DNA of 13,264 nucleotides from Burkholderiaceae bacterium (GTDB taxonomy: Bacteria; Pseudomonadota; Gammaproteobacteria; Burkholderiales; Burkholderiaceae_C): positions 1-13,264 of the forward strand of contig JAGOBT010000036.1 of NCBI GenBank assembly GCA_017999135.1, given 5' to 3'. Shown piece by piece: positions 1 to 7,995 of the stretch. The translations under genes and the position numbers were made by a program. A model generated the notes under the pieces. That model made no database searches, was not told the DNA's origin, and was given only the letters and a program-made list of their open reading frames with translations. Each line of letters starts with the position of its first letter. Positions within the stretch are counted from its first letter, which is position 1.

Positions 1-1290
1 GGTGTCCTTGGATCGGGGGTCGGGCATCGACAGCGCCAGCAACTCGGTGGCCAACGTGCGCAGCGAGGCGAACAAGGTGTCGCAGCGTTGAAGTTGGTCC
101 CGCACGGCCGCGCTGATGTCTGCGCTGGACAGGCTGTTGCTGGGCAATCGGTAGCGCTCGGCGCGCCATCGCACCAGCTTGGCCTTGTCCGAGCAAAGCC
201 CGGCGAGCATCACAGGCAGGTCCGAGTCATCCCGATCGGACGCAGCCTGAAGATTCGTCGCCCAGCTCAGAACCGAGGCAGGCTGGGCCAGCTTGCCGGT
301 GGGATCTGGCAATAGTGCACCCAAGTCACGCCAGGCCGCACGCCCATCGGTGAAGCTCATGCGCACCAGGCCGTCGCTGCCAGGCCGGAATGAAGTCATG
401 GCGTCCGGCGCGTTTCCGTCGTCGGCCAGCGCCACCCCGGCGCCGAACCGCAGCCACTGCACCCTGGCGGGGCCGTCAGCGCCCGCCCTCTCCAGCAACA
501 CGGCGCGGCTGATGCGGCTGTAGCGGTCGCAGCTGCCTGTGGCAGGCGACGGCTCGGCAAGCAATTGCGGCAACGTGATGGCGGGCTTCTCCCAGGCGGG
601 CTGGTCGTGATCGACGTCGCGCACGGCTGGATGCAGGGCCAGCAGCAAGGTCTGCAACAGCGTGTCGCCCATCGGAATCGCAGCTGCGGCGTTGGCCAGC
701 GGCCCGCCCTTGTCGGCGCTGCGGAATACCTTCACCAGCCCGCCGGGCGTGAACTGCAGGAAGCCCAGCAGGTGGCGAACCGCCGTTGCAGCTGCAATGG
801 CATGGGGTTGGCTGTCGATGGCGTGGTCGAACACCACCGGTGTGTTGCCATTGGCGCTGGCCAGTGACACCTGCGTCCAGGGCTTGCGCTTGTCGCGGGT
901 TTCATCGGCTGTCGCCAGCGTCGCCACCTGCATGAACGGATGCACCGGGTGGAAGAGCCAGAATCGATCTCGCCAGTGCGCCAGGTAGTCGGCCACGGCG
1001 CCGGCGGGCAGGCCGTTCGCAAACCAGTGGGCACGGTCACGGTCGGTCCAGCGGCCCAGCTGGCGGGTGAGCGCACGGTGCAGGATGGCCAGCAGGATGC
1101 GGTGCAGGGCCACCAGGTTCGGCGGCGAGTTCTCCGCCAGACCCTCGATCCCTTGGGCATGCTCAAACAAAGCCAGCAAGCCGAGTTCTTCCGTGCTGCC
1201 ATCGTGGAACCGAACCGGCACCCAGGGCTCGTCGATGAGGTTGAAGGCAGGCATGCGGTCGGCAGCTTCAGGCGTGGACTGCGGTGTCAT
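1..1290 (-). CDS. casA: Type I-E Cascade large subunit CasA (Cse1/Cas8e), partial
   Basis: Seen: an open frame of 430 codons from ATG 1290 to the window edge, with no stop. The N-terminus carries the Cse1 signature FNLIDEPWVPV (residues 16-26), then a helix-rich ENSPPNLVALHRILL stretch (53-67) and FHPVHPFMQV (113-122), which matches the conserved FHPxHPF segment of the family. Known: CasA is the large subunit of Cascade. It reads the PAM, helps open the target DNA and is the docking site for Cas3. E. coli CasA has 502 residues, so about 70 C-terminal residues (part of the four-helix bundle) probably lie outside. The ATG overlaps the cas3 stop in ATGA, and a GAGGAG Shine-Dalgarno sits at 1296-1301 inside cas3, five bases away, supporting this start over Met13. 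Codons are less G/C-biased than in the dcw genes. Cascade partners casB, cas7, cas5 and cas6e are expected to the left. Confidence 0.93.
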   Translation of the reverse strand, partial: MTPQSTPEAADRMPAFNLIDEPWVPVRFHDGSTEELGLLALFEHAQGIEGLAENSPPNLVALHRILLAILHRALTRQLGRWTDRDRAHWFANGLPAGAVADYLAHWRDRFWLFHPVHPFMQVATLATADETRDKRKPWTQVSLASANGNTPVVFDHAIDSQPHAIAAATAVRHLLGFLQFTPGGLVKVFRSADKGGPLANAAAAIPMGDTLLQTLLLALHPAVRDVDHDQPAWEKPAITLPQLLAEPSPATGSCDRYSRISRAVLLERAGADGPARVQWLRFGAGVALADDGNAPDAMTSFRPGSDGLVRMSFTDGRAAWRDLGALLPDPTGKLAQPASVLSWATNLQAASDRDDSDLPVMLAGLCSDKAKLVRWRAERYRLPSNSLSSADISAAVRDQLQRCDTLFASLRTLATELLALSMPDPRSKDT

Positions 1291-3968
1291 GTGGGCTCCT
1301 CGGCGGCTGGCGCCGGCGCTGCTTGGTCTTTGCGATAGACGATGCCGAGTTCAGGGTCCAGCACCACCAGCAGCTTGCCGATTGCCATGGCGCCATCACG
1401 CAGGCACAGCGGCCTGACATCCTGCAGCCATGGATGGGCCTGGAAGCCGGCGGGAGGTTCTTGCGCCTGCAGTGCCTTGACAACCGCCTTGCGACCGAGT
1501 CGCAGCTGGCGCGCCAGCATGCGCTTGGCGAGTGCCGTGCCGGGCTTCTGCGCCGGGTCGAACGGTGGGTCGTCCGGGTGCAGCCGCCATTGCCCGTCTG
1601 GCGACAGGTGGACTGGCAGCACCGTCACGTTGTCGTCGCCCAATCGCGTCTGGTTGCTGGCGCCAAGACCGCTCCCTTCGTCGCTGCCGGGCTTGCCGAC
1701 GTAGGCGTTTTGAAGTTCATCCCCAGCGTTGACCGCTGCATTGCGGGCGAACTGGGTTTCGGTCTGGATGCGCGCGCGGTGCTCGCCCCAGGCAGTGACT
1801 TCGATGTAGGTGCGGACAGTGTCGTCCACATGGGCCGGCAACTCGTCGTCACCATAGACGGCCTGCACCAGGCGGTCGATGTCGCGCGGCAACTGCCACG
1901 CGCGGTCGCCAGCGGCAAAGGCCCAGGTCCGACACAGGATGTAGGGGTCGTAGATGGCACCCCAGGCGGTCTGCTTCAACTCGGGCAGCCGATCGCCGAT
2001 CAGCCCTGCGACCGTGAGCCTGGGTTGCCCATGCGCTGGTGGGCGAATGCGTTCGTGCCGATGCAGACGACCGGCGCGCTGCAGCAGCAGGTCCACCGGC
2101 GCCAGGTCACTGATCAGGAAGTCGAAATCGATGTCCAGACTCTGCTCGACCACCTGCGTCGCCACCAGCAAGGCCCGCGCTGGGCGTTGGCCCTCCTTGC
2201 CGAACACCTGCAACACCGCCTGCTCCCGTGCGCTGCGCTCGTCGGCAGGAAAACGTGCGTGGAAGAGCATCAAGGTCGTGTGGTCGGGTATGGCCCGCTG
2301 CAGCATCTTGTAGAGCGTCTGGGCCCGGTCCACCGTGTTGACAACCACGGTGCCGCAACCACCCTCGGCCAGTGATTTCAGCGCCAGATCTGCCACGCCT
2401 TCGAGGTTCTCATCAGTCCCGCTGATCAGGATTGGCGCCTGTGCACGTGAACTGAATGTCTGGCCTTGCACATGGCCACCAGAGGCCATCAGCAACCGCG
2501 GATAGTCGAGCACTGGCGCCTGCGCAGCAGGAGTGCCCCAACTCTGCAGCAGCGCATCGCGTTTGCGGCGGGGCAGGGTGGCGCTCATCAGCACCACCGA
2601 GCAGCCGAGTGCTTGCAGCCAGGCCAGCAGCGACTCGATCAGCCCGCCGGTGTAGGTGTCGTAGGCATGCACCTCGTCGAGGACGACGACCTTGTTTGAC
2701 AGGCCCCACAACCGCACGAAGTGGTGCTTGACGTTGAGCGTGGCGAACAGCGCCTGGTCGATCGTGCCCACGCCGTAGGGCGACAGGAGCGGTCGCTTGC
2801 GCTGGGAGAACCAGACAGACGCGCGCACGGTGTCATTTGCCTGCCCATGGACACCACGCAACTCCACCAGTCGTTCGTCCAGCATGGCGCCGCCGTGCGC
2901 CAGTTGCAGGTCGAGCGTCTGGTCGTGCCCGAAGGCCCTGAGAAAGCGCAGGGCTCTGTCGAACATGGCATTGCCGGTTGCCTGCGTGGGCAGTGCCAGA
3001 TAGAGGCCGCGGTGCCCCAGTTGCGCCTGCAGCCGCAGGTAGGCAAGCAGTGCAAGTTCAGTCTTGCCCTCGCCCATGGGTGCCTCGACGATCATCAACA
3101 CAGGGGCCCGTGCCGACAACAGCATCGGATCGGCAAGCGCTTGCAGCGGTCGTGCCTGCAGGCCGGGCTGGCCGACGATGCGGGCGATCAAGGTGTCTGT
3201 GTCTGCCGTGCCGCTGAACAGGGTTCGGTGATGCGGCCAGCCGATTGTGTCCAGTGCTGCGTCTGCGAGCCGCAGTGCGGCTTGGTGGTGGCCCGCCAGG
3301 GTGCGGTCGCGTTCGCATGGCGGAAACCAGTCGGTGTTGGACCCGATCCAGTCCGACACGCTGGTCAATCCCGCCAGCCACGCGAGGACAGGCAGACTTG
3401 CCTCAAGGTTTTCGCCGCTGGTCTGCGGCGATGGCTGCAACGTGCTGATGTAGCTGTTGAACAACTCACTTCGCGTGCCGGCCCAGGCCACTGGTTCGCC
3501 GGGCCTGCGCGCATTGGCGGTTTGCTTGGCATTGAAGAAGTGGCCATGGTGTGCTGCCACGGCCGCAGCCACTGCTGGCGACAGCCCGGTAAATTGCGTG
3601 CGGAGCAGCTTGCGCAACTCGACCTCGCTGGCCAGATCGTGCTGGTCTGCTGCCAGGGTGTAGGGCGCAAAAGTGAGCCCGCCTGCTTCGTCCGCAACCC
3701 GACCCTCAGCCCACTTGGCCTGGAATCCGGGAATGGCCTTGCCCAAGTCATGCAAGCCCACTGCGGTGGCGATGGCTCGGCCCGCGGTGGCGACGGCGAG
3801 GCCGAGTCCACCGGCGACCATCGCCATCGCCGCGGGTGGTTCTCTCTCCAGCAAGCGCTCCGCGACGGCAGCGACGTCCAGCATGTGCGCCAGAAGCCCA
3901 TGCCCCGATGGCTCGCCGCTCTTTGCCCAGACGGCGCGCGCCGCCGGCGTCAGTGCATCGAATCGCAC
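1287..3968 (-). CDS. cas3: CRISPR-associated nuclease-helicase Cas3 (type I-E)
   Basis: Single-strand DNA nuclease and 3'-5' helicase recruited by Cascade to degrade invading DNA. Numbering is from GTG 3968 (893 residues; E. coli Cas3 has 888). The HD nuclease domain holds His28, the HD pair His73-Asp74 in LHDLGK, His110, the His140-His141 pair in AAHHGHF, and a later SDWIGS segment, so the metal site looks complete. The SF2 helicase has Walker A APMGEGKT (296-303, Lys302), the DEVH box (431-434), SATLP (motif III) and QRAGR (630-634, motif VI). The C-terminal domain follows. Start: a TTG at 3974 also opens the frame, but the only good Shine-Dalgarno (AGGGAG, 3975-3980) touches it directly, while it sits six bases from GTG 3968, which I prefer. 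The gene is coupled to casA by ATGA. Nothing appears truncated. Third positions are softer than in neighbouring housekeeping genes, consistent with a horizontally exchanged locus (inference). Confidence 0.95.
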   Translation of the reverse strand: MRFDALTPAARAVWAKSGEPSGHGLLAHMLDVAAVAERLLEREPPAAMAMVAGGLGLAVATAGRAIATAVGLHDLGKAIPGFQAKWAEGRVADEAGGLTFAPYTLAADQHDLASEVELRKLLRTQFTGLSPAVAAAVAAHHGHFFNAKQTANARRPGEPVAWAGTRSELFNSYISTLQPSPQTSGENLEASLPVLAWLAGLTSVSDWIGSNTDWFPPCERDRTLAGHHQAALRLADAALDTIGWPHHRTLFSGTADTDTLIARIVGQPGLQARPLQALADPMLLSARAPVLMIVEAPMGEGKTELALLAYLRLQAQLGHRGLYLALPTQATGNAMFDRALRFLRAFGHDQTLDLQLAHGGAMLDERLVELRGVHGQANDTVRASVWFSQRKRPLLSPYGVGTIDQALFATLNVKHHFVRLWGLSNKVVVLDEVHAYDTYTGGLIESLLAWLQALGCSVVLMSATLPRRKRDALLQSWGTPAAQAPVLDYPRLLMASGGHVQGQTFSSRAQAPILISGTDENLEGVADLALKSLAEGGCGTVVVNTVDRAQTLYKMLQRAIPDHTTLMLFHARFPADERSAREQAVLQVFGKEGQRPARALLVATQVVEQSLDIDFDFLISDLAPVDLLLQRAGRLHRHERIRPPAHGQPRLTVAGLIGDRLPELKQTAWGAIYDPYILCRTWAFAAGDRAWQLPRDIDRLVQAVYGDDELPAHVDDTVRTYIEVTAWGEHRARIQTETQFARNAAVNAGDELQNAYVGKPGSDEGSGLGASNQTRLGDDNVTVLPVHLSPDGQWRLHPDDPPFDPAQKPGTALAKRMLARQLRLGRKAVVKALQAQEPPAGFQAHPWLQDVRPLCLRDGAMAIGKLLVVLDPELGIVYRKDQAAPAPAAEEPT

Positions 3969-3974
3969 GATCAA

Positions 3975-3980
3975 CTCCCT
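3975..3980 (-). promoter_or_regulatory. Ribosome binding site that decides the cas3 start
   Basis: AGGGAG on the minus strand. It lies 0 bases from TTG 3974 but 6 bases from GTG 3968, so the GTG is the mechanically sensible initiation codon. The difference is only two residues. Confidence 0.65.
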
Positions 3981-4012
3981 GATCTGTTGTGCGGTTCATT
4001 CTGCGAGTGACC

Positions 4013-4033
4013 GTGGCTCAAATTCTGAGCCAC
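4013..4033 (-). promoter_or_regulatory. Perfect palindrome upstream of cas3 (candidate operator or hairpin)
   Basis: GTGGCTCA, a five-base centre AATTC, then TGAGCCAC: an exact 8-base inverted repeat with its near edge 44 bases before the cas3 GTG. It is separate from the hairpin at 4049-4080 that closes cysK. It could be an operator for a dimeric regulator of the cas operon, or a second hairpin in the cysK trailer. No T-run follows on the minus strand, which weakens the terminator reading. I cannot assign a regulator. Confidence 0.4.
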
Positions 4034-4048
4034 TGGACAAACGATCAG

Positions 4049-4080
4049 CCCGTCCACCCCTTTGCCGAGGGGGTGACGGG
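4049..4080 (-). terminator. Probable terminator hairpin of cysK
   Basis: Read on the minus strand, an arm of 11 bases (CCCGTCACCCC) pairs with GGGGTG-GACGGG with one bulged G around a nine-base loop, starting about 20 bases after the cysK stop. Downstream is only weakly T-rich (CTGATCGTTTGTCC), so intrinsic termination may be partial and some read-through into cas3 is possible. Confidence 0.55.
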
Positions 4081-4100
4081 ACGTCGTGGCTTGATGCCGC

Positions 4101-5018
<918 letters not shown>

Positions 5019-5059
5019 GCTGTTGATCTCCTTGCAGCGGGCTTCAATGGGCCAGCCGC

Positions 5060-5065
5060 GATAAT
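5060..5065 (+). promoter_or_regulatory. Candidate -10 box of the rnpB promoter
   Basis: GATAAT, a near-consensus sigma-70 -10 element, ends six bases before the first base of the RNase P RNA P1 helix, so transcription would start at about 5071-5072 as expected. The -35 position (about 5037-5042) has no good match. The box lies in the near-palindrome GCGATAATCGC, so the opposite strand reads GATTAT and could also serve cysK (inference). Confidence 0.5.
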
Positions 5066-5071
5066 CGCATG

Positions 5072-5520
5072 GTGAAGCAAGCCAGACCGCCGCTGGGGCA
5101 AGCACCGAAAGGTGGCCCTGGAGGAAGGTCCGGACTGCACAGAGCGGCGTAGCAGTTAACGGCTGCCCACCGTGAGGTGAGGATCAGAGCAACAGAGACG
5201 AGTCGAGGCGGGCCACCGCGTTGGGTGTTCTGTGAGGCGCCGGCGAAAGCCGGCGACCGGATGGCGACAGCCAGCCGGTTCGGGCGCAAGCCCGAAACCG
5301 AACAGCCACCCGAGGCGGCTTTGCCGCCTCGGGTGAAACGGGCAATCTCTACGCGCAGCAACACCGAATAGGCACACGTTGATCCGGCTCGGGGAGTGTG
5401 CGGGTAGGTGGCATCGAGCCGGTGGGGCGACCCCCGGCCCAGAGGAATGGCGGTCACGGCGCTTCTGCCCCGCAAGGGGTGGCGGCGCTGCACAGAATCC
5501 GGCCTATCGGCTCGCTTCAC
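5072..5520 (+). ncRNA. rnpB: RNase P RNA, class A
   Basis: Catalytic RNA that removes the 5' leader of tRNA precursors together with the RnpA protein. Seen: the conserved core GAGGAAGGTCCGGAC (5121-5135), the GTGAGGTGAGG...AGAGCAACAGAGA block (about 5173-5203), GAAACGGGCAATCTC (from 5335), CCCAGAGGAATGGCGGTCAC (about 5439-5458) and the 3' core ACAGAATCCGGCCTATCGG. The ends are set by helix P1: GUGAAGC at 5072-5078 pairs with GCUUCAC at 5514-5520, continued by GCC/GGC. Three strong local hairpins lie in the middle: a 7-bp stem with a GAAA loop (5238-5255), a stem with a GCAA loop (5276-5300) and a perfect 13-bp stem with a TTT loop (5307-5335). At about 449 nt it is longer than the 377 nt of E. 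coli. The mature 3' end may extend a few bases beyond P1. Confidence 0.96.
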
Positions 5521-5529
5521 ACTAATCCT

Positions 5530-5559
5530 GGCCGGCCGCCCGCAACGGGCTGGCCGGCC
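5530..5559 (+). terminator. Strong hairpin after rnpB, probable terminator
   Basis: GGCCGGCCGCCCG, loop CAA, then CGGGC, a bulged T and GGCCGGCC: a 13-bp stem starting 10 bases after the rnpB P1 helix. No T-run follows, so it may act as a 3' stability or processing hairpin, or as a weak terminator. It also lies only 25 bases ahead of the transporter gene. Confidence 0.5.
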
Positions 5560-5583
5560 CATCCACCTGGAACCGAGCCCGAC

Positions 5584-6789
5584 TTGAATCCTGACGCCAA
5601 GACCCTCTGGCCGCACCCGCAATGGGTGCTGGCCGCCTTGCTGGCCGCCCTGGGCACGCTGGGCCCGTTCTCGATCGACACCTACCTGCCGGCGTTCTCC
5701 GGCATCGCGCAGTCGCTGCAGGCCACGCCGGCGCAGATGCAGCAGACGCTGTCGGCCTACCTGTTCGGCTTTGCGCTGATGAACCTGTTCCACGGCGCGC
5801 TGTCCGACCGCTTCGGCCGCCGGCCGGTGGTGCTGTGGGGGCTGGCGGTGTTCACCATCGGCTCGCTGGGCTGTGCGCTCAGCCAGAACATCGCGCAGCT
5901 GATCGCCTTCCGGGCGCTGCAGGGCTTGTCGGCCGGGGCAGGCGTGGTGGTGTCGCGGGCCATCATCCGCGACATGTTTCCGCCGGCCGACGCCCAGCGG
6001 GTGATGTCGCAGGTGACCATCTTCTTCGGCGTGGCGCCGGCCATTGCGCCGGTGCTGGGCGGGCTGCTGTTCGTGGCGTCGGGCTGGCATGCCATCTTCT
6101 GGCTGCTGGTGGGCGTGGGCCTGCTGCTGCTGGTGCTGGCCGGGCGCTGGCTGCCCGAGACGCTGCACCCGTCGGCGCGCCAGTCGTTTGCGCCCGGGCC
6201 GCTGCTGCGCGCCTATGGCGCCCTGGTGCGCAACCCGCGCTTCGGGCTGCTGGTGCTGGCCAGCGGCGTGCCGTTCAACGGCATGTTCCTGTATGTGCTG
6301 TCGGCGCCCGAATGGCTGGGCACCCACCTGCAGCTGGCGCCAACGCAGTTCTTCTGGTTCTTCCTGTCGAGCATCGGCGGCATCATGGCCGGTGCCGCGG
6401 TCAGCGGCCGGCTGGCCGGGCGCTGGCCGGCGCGGCGGCAGATCCGCTGGGGCTTTGCCATCATGCTGGGCTGCTCGCTGGTGAACGTGGGGCTCAACGC
6501 CACGCTGGCGCCGCATGTGGCCTGGGCGTTGGTGCCGGTGTCGGTGTTCGCCTTCGGCTGGGCGCTGATGGTGCCGGTGGTCACGCTGATGGTGCTGGAC
6601 CTGGCGCCCGACCGGCGCGGCATGGCCAGCAGCCTGCAGGCCTGCGTGGGCAGCGTGGCCAATGGCCTGGTGGCCGGCGTGGTGGCGCCGCTGGTGATGC
6701 ATTCCACCCTGGCGCTGGCCCTCACGTCGCTGGCGCTGATGTCGGTGGGGCTGGTGGCCTGGATCTGCCTGCCCCGGCAGCCGCGCTGA
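5584..6789 (+). CDS. Bcr/CflA family multidrug efflux transporter (MFS)
   Basis: Inner-membrane proton-driven exporter of drugs or other small molecules; the actual substrate cannot be read from sequence. The product from TTG 5584 is 401 residues, the normal size for the 12-TM Bcr/CflA (DHA1) group. Seen: TM1 beginning at WVLAALLAALGTLGPFSIDTYLPAF, where FSIDxYLPA is typical of Bcr; the MFS motif A GALSDRFGRRPVV between TM2 and TM3; RALQGLSAGAGVVVSRAIIRD, the motif B/C area of TM4-TM5; and alternating hydrophobic spans to a short basic tail PRQPR. Start: the frame is open back to 5398, but that stretch lies in rnpB. Between the rnpB end and 5584 there is no in-frame ATG, GTG or TTG, which leaves the TTG. 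Its Shine-Dalgarno (GGAA at 5569-5572 or CGAG at 5574-5577) is weak, so expression may be low. It lies directly behind rnpB, possibly depending on read-through. Confidence 0.9.
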   Translation: MNPDAKTLWPHPQWVLAALLAALGTLGPFSIDTYLPAFSGIAQSLQATPAQMQQTLSAYLFGFALMNLFHGALSDRFGRRPVVLWGLAVFTIGSLGCALSQNIAQLIAFRALQGLSAGAGVVVSRAIIRDMFPPADAQRVMSQVTIFFGVAPAIAPVLGGLLFVASGWHAIFWLLVGVGLLLLVLAGRWLPETLHPSARQSFAPGPLLRAYGALVRNPRFGLLVLASGVPFNGMFLYVLSAPEWLGTHLQLAPTQFFWFFLSSIGGIMAGAAVSGRLAGRWPARRQIRWGFAIMLGCSLVNVGLNATLAPHVAWALVPVSVFAFGWALMVPVVTLMVLDLAPDRRGMASSLQACVGSVANGLVAGVVAPLVMHSTLALALTSLALMSVGLVAWICLPRQPR

Positions 6790-6829
6790 CCTCAAGATCG
6801 GCCCGGGCAGGCCGATAGCGCATGCAATG

Positions 6830-6851
6830 GGGTGGGCCCGATGGGCCACCC
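6830..6851 (+). repeat. Inverted repeat between the transporter and carbonic anhydrase genes
   Basis: GGGTGG at 6830-6835 pairs with CCACCC at 6846-6851. Inside them CCC and GGG pair around GAT after a bulged G. It lies 40 bases after the transporter stop and 24 bases before the carbonic anhydrase start. It may be a terminator or leader hairpin; there is no T-run. Otherwise the 86-base gap holds nothing recognisable. Confidence 0.3.
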
Positions 6852-6875
6852 TGCCACCTGTTGCGAGTGCCTGCC

Positions 6876-7976
6876 ATGCCACCCACCGCCCGTCGATCCC
6901 TGCGTTTCCACCCCTGGCCGGCCAGCCTGCTGGCCGCCGCCATGCTGTGCCTGGCCACGCCGGCCGGGGCCTCGGACGCGCATGCACCGGCCAAGCCGGC
7001 CGCGAAGCCAGCCGCCAAGCCGGCGGCCGACCCGGACAAGCCGGCCGCAGCGGCCCATGCCGACCCGATGGACACGCTGCGCGAGAAGCTGGCCACCAAG
7101 CTGGGTGCGGTCAAGGCGCCCGAGGCGCCCACACCCTACGTGGTGCGGGTGGTGTCCAAGGCGGGCGAGCCGGCGCCTGGCTCGGCCGCTGCGCATGTGG
7201 CCGCCAAGGCCAAGGCCGACGACCACGGCGGCACGCCGGCCAAGGTGGCCAGGCTGCGGTCGGCCAAGGCCGCCGCCGGCCACCAGGCCAGCCCGCATGC
7301 CGCGCACTGGAGCTATGGCGGCGAGGGCGGCCCCGAGCAGTGGGGCCAGTTGAAGCCCGAGTTCGCCACCTGCGCCACCGGCAGCCGCCAGAGCCCGATC
7401 GACATCCGCAGCGGCGTCAAGGTCGACCTGGAGCCGATCCAGTTCGACTACCGGCCGTCGGCCTTCGGCGTCATCGACAACGGCCACACCATCCAGGTGA
7501 ACGTGGGCGGCGGCAATGCCATCGAGGTGCAGGGCCGGCGCTACGACCTGGTGCAGTTCCACTTCCACCGCCCGTCGGAAGAGCGCATCAACGGCCGCCA
7601 GTTCGACATGGTGGCGCACCTGGTGCACAAGGACCCCGAAGGCCGGCTGGCCGTGGTGGCCGTGCTGCTGGACCGCGGCGGCGTGGCGCAGCCGCTGATC
7701 CAGACGGTGTGGAACAACCTGCCGCTGGAGAAGGGCAGCGAGGTCAGCGTGCGTGGCGACATCGACATGAACCACCTGCTGCCGGCCGACCGCCGCTACT
7801 TCACCTACATGGGGTCGCTCACCACGCCGCCGTGCAGCGAAGGCGTGCTGTGGCTGGTGCTGCAGCAGCCGGTGCCGGTGGCGCAAGACCAGATCGGCGT
7901 GTTCTCCAGGCTGTATCCGATGAACGCACGGCCGGTGCAGCAGGCCTCGGGTCGGCTGATCAAGCAGAGCAACTGA
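6876..7976 (+). CDS. Exported alpha-class carbonic anhydrase with long N-terminal linker
   Basis: Zinc enzyme interconverting CO2 and bicarbonate, here predicted in the periplasm. Of 366 residues, 1-32 look like a Sec signal (basic n-region, hydrophobic SLLAAAMLCLA, cleavage after AGA). Residues about 33-143 are a low-complexity Ala/Pro/Lys-rich linker with KPAA repeats (39-51). The catalytic domain starts at HWSYGGEGGPEQWG (144 on) and has QSPIDI (172-177), zinc ligands His229 and His231 in QFHFHRPSEE, His248 in AHLVHKD, and GSLTTPPCSEG with Thr316 equivalent to Thr199 of human CA II. Glu235 matches Glu106. The residue matching Glu117 is Val246, a second-shell change. Start: ATG 6876 gives the compact signal peptide. 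An in-frame ATG at 6822 would add 18 non-signal-like residues, and neither has a strong Shine-Dalgarno. A role in CO2 supply or pH balance is inferred. The gene is probably monocistronic, given the terminator just after it. Confidence 0.93.
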   Translation: MPPTARRSLRFHPWPASLLAAAMLCLATPAGASDAHAPAKPAAKPAAKPAADPDKPAAAAHADPMDTLREKLATKLGAVKAPEAPTPYVVRVVSKAGEPAPGSAAAHVAAKAKADDHGGTPAKVARLRSAKAAAGHQASPHAAHWSYGGEGGPEQWGQLKPEFATCATGSRQSPIDIRSGVKVDLEPIQFDYRPSAFGVIDNGHTIQVNVGGGNAIEVQGRRYDLVQFHFHRPSEERINGRQFDMVAHLVHKDPEGRLAVVAVLLDRGGVAQPLIQTVWNNLPLEKGSEVSVRGDIDMNHLLPADRRYFTYMGSLTTPPCSEGVLWLVLQQPVPVAQDQIGVFSRLYPMNARPVQQASGRLIKQSN

Positions 7977-7995
7977 CGCCGCAGCGCGCTGCCAG

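Noticed and set aside
2721..4010. Long plus-strand open frame (429 codons) opposite cas3, and a 363-codon one at 1284-2375
   Set aside because: Both lie antisense to Cas3 motifs, with no ribosome binding site or domain. They are mirror frames.
1..4100. CRISPR array near the cas genes
   Set aside because: No regularly spaced direct repeats of about 28-29 bases are present. The array, if any, is outside the window.
6942..6965. Lipoprotein signal in the carbonic anhydrase (Cys25)
   Set aside because: The residues before Cys25 are A-M-L, which do not fit a lipobox. An ordinary signal-peptidase site after AGA (residues 30-32) is better.
5044..6987. A 647-codon open frame on the minus strand over rnpB and the transporter
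   Set aside because: Its translation is His/Gln/Arg/Gly-rich nonsense, and it covers a conserved structural RNA and a clear 12-TM protein on the other strand.
6792..7886. A 364-codon minus-strand frame opposite the carbonic anhydrase
   Set aside because: Low-complexity mirror of the Ala/Pro/Lys-rich coding strand. The plus-strand product has all the catalytic residues.
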